From: Guadua angustifolia
Lineage: Eukaryota; Streptophyta; Magnoliopsida; Poales; Poaceae
Direction: 5' to 3'
DNA: 64,000 nucleotides
Assembly: GCA_036346375.1 (NCBI GenBank)
Contig: CM070501.1
Span: 54,291,326-54,355,325, forward strand
The position numbers and the translations under genes are program-made. The notes below the pieces were generated by a model, which saw nothing but the letters and a program-made list of their open reading frames with translations, was not told the origin of the DNA and searched no databases. The number at the start of each line of letters is the position of its first letter. The first letter of the stretch is position 1. Shown piece by piece: positions 59,741-64,000 of the stretch.

Positions 59741-59809
59741 GCGGTGTGATACATTGGTTGTTTGCCAGAGGCCAGAGTATTATTCCTACCCTCCTTTTCT
59801 TCGAGGTCA

Positions 59810-60140
59810 CTTTCGTAGTCTCTTTTCTACTCCTAGAGTAGTTACTCTCTACGTCGTATCTCATGATGTAAGGAGCATCTCGTATAACGGAAGGTATGTA
59901 TATGTAGTATACGAGTATATAAGACTAGTTAGGTGGTATTTATATTTTTTTTAAAGGTGGTATGTACATACTTCTTTTTATGTTCACATATAAAGGTATT
60001 TGCAAAATATGCTAAAAACTATGTACTCATTTGCAAATTTTTTTCGTGTGGTTGAGTATCTTATATTTAGTATTTCAAATTCGTTTAGGTGGTATTTCAA
60101 AGATGGGAGTAACTACACCTGGGAGTAAAATATATATATA
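59810..60140. mobile_element. Small inverted-repeat element ending in (TA)n, type 1 copy a
   Basis: The ends ctcctagagtagttactc and gggagtaactacacctggga are inverted. The interior (gtatacgagtatataagactag, ggtggtatttatattttttt, acatataaaggtattt) matches 62950-63292. It is followed directly by a (TA)n tract. It resembles rice Micron-type elements that sit in TA microsatellites (an inference). Confidence 0.6.
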
Positions 60141-60635
60141 TATATGTGTGAAAGAGAGAGAGAAAAGCTAATGTAAATCTCAACCTCTTAGCAGTAGATA
60201 TATTCCTATATATATATATATATATCCGTACTCTTGGAGTACATACTCCCACCCTCTAATATACCACTTAAATGAATGATGCTCCTTTATTATTCAATAA
60301 AATTCTGATACTCCAACAAAATGTTCAATCCTTTATTTTTTAAATACCCTTTTTATATTCATCTTCTTCATCTTGTTGAAATGTAGCTATAAACCAAATT
60401 TCGCATTTTTTAATTTGTTTACTATTTGTTTATTTATTATATATATATATAGGAAGCCCGTTTGGTACTCTTGGGAGTATGTACTCCCATCCCTCTTTTG
60501 GAGATAGTGCAGGCTTGCATGCACTTCTAAGCTTGAAACAAGGGAACTGCATGCTGTATTTTGTTGCATCGAGCAATCAAAACTAGGTAGTGCTAGCCAC
60601 TTTAGCGTACTCTCGATGTATACATAAGGCATTTT

Positions 60636-60637
<2 letters not shown>

Positions 60638-60703
<66 letters not shown>
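60638..60703. repeat. (TA)n microsatellite, about 33 units
   Basis: Uninterrupted TA repeat that borders the foldback element starting near 60712. Confidence 0.95.
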
Positions 60704-60705
<2 letters not shown>

Positions 60706-60711
60706 AATATA

Positions 60712-61475
60712 CTTTGGGAGTGCAAACCCTCTCTCAGTGCAAACACTTGCAAACTAATAACAAGGGCCTCTGGACTGATTTCCTGGATGGTTCAGATGAT
60801 CAAAGGTGAGAGTTCCACTCATCCACTTAACTAATATGCACTAAACCCCCATCTAATCCCCGCATGTTAATCAGCCCTCCATCTAAATCCCGTGCTAACC
60901 TCTGTTCATCGCGCAAGCCCTTCATCTAAAATCCCATCGCTCAACTCCTCCTCCCTCACGCAAATACGACTCATGGTTTGCACGCACTCAGAGAGATGCA
61001 CGAGGGACGGCAGCAATGCGTGCATCGGATCGAGATCTCTCATCTCATTGACCTTCGCCTTAATTGGAGGTGTACAGACGAGAAAAGAAATGGCGACTGC
61101 GAGTTATTCATGCAAGCGTGGCGGTGATGACGCTTATCAAACCTTCATGCTTTGTGTCGCTTCATTCATTTCGATTTCCGTCGCAGCGGCCGCGCGATCC
61201 ATACATGGCCAGACGCTTTGCCGTGATCGTGTATTTGCCCGACGAGGAGGAGTTGAGCGACGGGATTTTAGATGAAGGGCTTGCGCTGATGAACGAAGGT
61301 TAGCACGGATTTAGATGGAGGGTGATTAACACGCCGATTAGATGGGGGTTTAGTGCATATTAGTTTAAGTGGATGAGTGGAATCCCACTGATCATCTGAA
61401 CCATCCGTGGAAGATCCAGAAATTGATTTTAGTTTTGAGTTTGCACTAGATGAGGGTTTGCACCTTTATCACTTT
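60712..61475. mobile_element. Foldback element with about 190-bp near-identical arms
   Basis: The left arm (60790-60968; ccactcatccacttaact, tgcactaaacccccatctaa, cgcaagcccttcatctaaaa, ctcaactcctcctc) is repeated in inverse at 61228-61400 with few changes. The outer ends gtgcaaaccctc and gagggtttgcac are inverted. The middle 250 bp contains a frame (MEVYRREKKWRLRV...) that continues into the right arm; it is not recognised. Confidence 0.75.
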
Positions 61476-61579
61476 GAGTACACTCATACACTAATTATAA
61501 GATACTTCAATGTGAGTCACATGAAAAATTGCAAGGAACTTCATGATTTTAGTGTATACAAAACCTTCATATAATATAA

Positions 61580-61757
61580 AAACAATGTCTAAAAAATACA
61601 TACCACCTAAATGATCTTATATACTTTGTATACTACAGCGTACATACCCTCCGTCGCATGAGATACCCCATACGTTGTGAGATACGACATAGGGAGTAAT
61701 TACTCTCGGGAGTAGAAAAAGGTTTCTATATATATATATAGAGAGAGAGAGAGAGAA
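61580..61757. mobile_element. Partial type 1 element, inverse orientation, with (TA)n(GA)n
   Basis: tatactacagcgtacatacc, gagatacgacatagggagta and attactctcgggagtagaa are the inverse of the 59810-60140 element's first part. A (TA)n(GA)n tract follows at 61727-61757. Confidence 0.5.
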
Positions 61758-61834
61758 GCTAATGAGCTTACTTGTTGAATGAGGGATCAACCTAAGACCC
61801 TTTTTTGCGGGGGTATAGCGTCGAGGGCCTACCG

Positions 61835-62388
61835 AGCTACATTTCAACAAGATGAAGAAGATGAATCGCATTGAATATGTTTGTCAAGGATTTGCCTCTC
61901 ATCGGAGATAACAACCCTCGTCCAAAGGATTGCAATACTATGCGAAGGTAGATTACAACGCTTGCTTGGGGAGCCTGGATGATTCTAAGGATGACCTCTA
62001 GGTTGGCCCTAACAAGTGCTACGATAGGTACCGGGGAAATGAATCGAACCCCAATCGTTCGTAGGCGAGGGTATTTATAGCGGATTACGAGCGATAATAC
62101 GGCATTAATTGGCTGGGGGCGCTACATTATGCGGGCGTGGGGCGCCGATTCCTTGTTCCCCGGGCGCGTGGTGATATAGGATGCGTGACAGTAGCGATTT
62201 ATTGGTAGCCTTCGCTGGGTCGCAAGGGTCACCGGACGTACGGTCCTTGAACCCGAATATCCAATCCCCGACAGCTCTCAAGAGCACGGATCCTTCTGTG
62301 CTTCGCGATGAGTTTGCGAAATCCGTGACAAAAATGTTCAATCCGAATCGTTCATCTTCTTCATCTTGTTGAAATGTAGCTATATAAC
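61835..62388. mobile_element. Inverted-repeat element of unknown content beside the ndhD insertion
   Basis: gctacatttcaacaagatga at 61835 recurs in inverse at 62388, and similarity continues about 75 bp inward. A third copy of this motif is at 60355-60395. The interior is GC-richer (about 61890-62300) with an open frame but no recognised domain. Confidence 0.45.
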
Positions 62389-62397
62389 CTAGTTCTT

Positions 62398-62610
62398 TGA
62401 GATAAACAAGACGTATTCTATCACAAGCCATTCCCGCCAAGAAAAAAAGTGTAGCACCAATAAATCCATGGGATAGTATTTGTAAAATAGCTCTATCGAG
62501 TCCAATGTTGGTTATGAAACCAATTCCTATAATTATGAAACCCATGTGAGATACGGAGGAGCAGGCTATTCTTTTTTAAAATTTCATTGACCAAGAGAAG
62601 CTGAGGTTGA
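62398..62610 (-). pseudogene. ndhD: Plastid ndhD fragment inserted in nuclear DNA (NUPT)
   Basis: On the minus strand, codons for STSASLGQ, then IAxSSVSHMGFIIIGIG, ITNIGLDRAILQILSHGFIG and TLFFLAGMACDRIRLVYLKE match plastid NADH dehydrogenase subunit 4 (ndhD). CGA has become TGA after LGQ, a one-base deletion lies in the A-run (about 62573), and further substitutions show decay. It covers only about 70 codons of roughly 500. It is bounded by a (TA)n tract on one side and the inverted-repeat element on the other. A nuclear insertion is inferred from this setting. Confidence 0.85.
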
Positions 62611-62624
62611 TATATATATATAAA

Positions 62625-62930
62625 TGATTTCATACTCCTAGGTGTACGTACTCCCACATCTAATATACCGTTTAAATGATGTTGTTATACCTCTTTATCC
62701 TTTTGAGTATACTCTAATACTGATTATAAGATATTTCAAAGTGAGTTCCATGAAAAATTTCATTAAAATCCACTCTTTATACTATAATTTTTTTAATCAT
62801 GTTGTATTGAAGTATCTTAGAATTATTATTGGAGCATACTGAAAGTGATAAAGGAGTATAAAGTGTTTATTTAAGTAGTATATTAGAAGCGGGAGTATGT
62901 ACTCCTGGGAGTACGGAAAAGACTTCCTAT
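62625..62930. mobile_element. Small inverted-repeat element in (TA)n, type 2 copy a
   Basis: The ends atactcctaggtgtacgtac and gtatgtactcctgggagtac are inverted, with inner ctaatataccgtttaaat and atttaagtagtatattag. The left side is (TA)n. It has no coding content. Confidence 0.65.
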
Positions 62931-62949
62931 ATGTATGTAGGAAGTCTCT

Positions 62950-63292
62950 TTTTTATTCCCGGGAGTAATTACTCCCTATATTGTATCTCATAACGTAGGG
63001 AGTATCTCCCGCAGAGGGTATGTACGTGTAGTATACGAGTATATAAGACTAGCTAAGTAGTATTTATATTTTTTTAGAGGTGGTATGTATATTTTTTTGG
63101 GCATACTCCTTTTATGCCCATATATAAAGGTATTTGTAAAATACGCTAAAACCCCTTACAATTTTTTCATATAGTTCATATTAGAATATCTTATAATTAG
63201 TATATTAGTGTACCCAAAATGATAAAAGAGTATTTTAAATTCGTTTAGATAGTATTTCAGGGATGGAGTAACTACACCCGGGAGTAAAATAT
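62950..63292. mobile_element. Small inverted-repeat element in (TA)n, type 1 copy b
   Basis: The ends tcccgggagtaattactccc and ggagtaactacacccgggag are inverted. It is collinear with 59810-60140 and followed by (TA)n at 63292-63310. Confidence 0.65.
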
Positions 63293-63317
63293 TATATATA
63301 TATATATATGAAAATGG

Positions 63318-63680
63318 TTTCATACTCCTAGGAGTACATACTCCCACCCCTAGTATACCGCTTAAACGATGTTATCATATATCTTTATCTTTTTGAGTAT
63401 ACTCTAATATTGATTCTAAGATACTCCAAAGTGAGTCACACGAAAAATTTCATCAAAGTCCGCCCTTTGTAGCATAATTTGTTTACATATTCCTTTTACA
63501 TATGTAAAAGAGTATATAGCAAAAAATAAAGGGTTCCAATAAATTTTTTCAACTATGTTGTATTGGAGTATCTTAGAATTATTATTAGAGTATACTAAAA
63601 GTGATAAAAAAAGTATAACACTTTCGTTTAAATGGTATATTGAATGTGGGGAGTATGTACTCTGAGAGTACGGAAAAAGG
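63318..63680. mobile_element. Small inverted-repeat element in (TA)n, type 2 copy b
   Basis: The ends atactcctaggagtacatac and gtatgtactctgagagtac are inverted. It is collinear with 62625-62930, with (TA)n on both sides. Confidence 0.65.
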
Positions 63681-63687
63681 CTTCATA

Positions 63688-63784
63688 TATACATATATAT
63701 ATGTATATATACGTATATATATATATATATGTATGTATATATATGTATATATACGTATATACGTATATATGTATATATATATAG
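63688..63784. repeat. TA-rich microsatellite with GTATA/CGTATA variants
   Basis: About 100 bp of alternating purine-pyrimidine TA repeats with G and C substitutions. Confidence 0.9.
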
Positions 63785-63789
63785 AAGTT

Positions 63790-64000
63790 TTTTCGTACTC
63801 TAGAGTATATTCACCTCTAATATACCACTTAAATAAACGTTTTATACTCTTTTATCACTTTCAATATACTCCAATAATAATTCTAAGATACTCCAATACA
63901 ATATAATTAAAAAAATTTCATCAGACCCTTTATTTTTTTTGCTATATACCCTTTTCCATATGTATAAGGAATGTGTAAACAAATTATGCTATAAAGGGTG
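63790..64000. mobile_element. Type 2 inverted-repeat element, cut by window end
   Basis: It starts cgtactctagagtatattcacctctaatataccacttaaat, like the left ends at 62625 and 63318. The right end is outside the window. Confidence 0.5.

Noticed and set aside
60387..60752. Frames over the TA microsatellite encoding Tyr-Ile repeats
   Set aside because: They are pure translation of (TA)n and not proteins. No CRISPR-like array or bacterial system is present anywhere in this plant-type window.
61890..62300. A mitochondrial or second plastid insertion
   Set aside because: I could not match it to any organelle gene by eye; only the adjacent ndhD part is clear.

Overview
The window looks like nuclear DNA of a grass (Poaceae). 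The reasons are GC-rich coding exons set in AT-rich intergenic DNA, plant gene families with GT-AG introns (plant-type PEP carboxylase, plant SCAR/WAVE), grass-type LINE, hAT, Helitron and MITE sequences, and a plastid ndhD fragment. No species can be named from sequence alone. I recognise four protein-coding genes. The rest is mostly transposon-derived.

1-4.2 kb (minus): a plant-type phosphoenolpyruvate carboxylase gene, cut by the left window edge after codon 867. Eight complete exons and 13 nt of a ninth are present. It carries Ala at the position that is Ser in C4 enzymes. 4.2-10.5 kb: intergenic repeats, including a degenerate array near 5.2-6.3 kb and two composite AT-rich repeats with a period of about 157 bp and tRNA-like segments (7.2-9.0 kb). 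10.57-18.22 kb (minus): a complete 10-exon SCAR/WAVE gene (about 1330 aa) with SHD, proline-rich and VCA regions.

18.2-39.1 kb: a transposon-rich interval. It holds a 1.16-kb Helitron carrying a broken ABCC-transporter fragment (19.93-21.09 kb), foldback MITEs, hAT elements with target-site duplications, a decayed hAT transposase (31.2-33.1 kb) interrupted by an LTR-like repeat, and a PIF/Harbinger-like element.

39.15-59.04 kb (plus): a small family of peptide-N-glycanase A-like genes. There are two intact single-exon copies (39.15 and 57.30 kb) and a C-terminal relic between them (45.8 kb). The interval also contains a MULE-like palindrome, a hAT element, a second copy of the LTR-like repeat, and a LINE whose two halves lie head to head. 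Its 3' half is on the minus strand at 51.9-53.6 kb and its 5' half on the plus strand at 53.7-57.17 kb, with both breaks in the reverse-transcriptase domain. This suggests an inversion that ends about 130 bp before the second amidase gene.

59.1-64 kb: a cluster of small inverted-repeat elements bordered by (TA)n tracts, with a foldback element and a plastid ndhD insertion.

The genes do not form a pathway. PEP carboxylase is cytosolic carbon metabolism, SCAR controls actin nucleation, and the amidases process N-glycans in the secretory route. Their proximity is genomic, not functional. I found no convincing new molecular system. The most interesting signals are rearrangements and gene capture.
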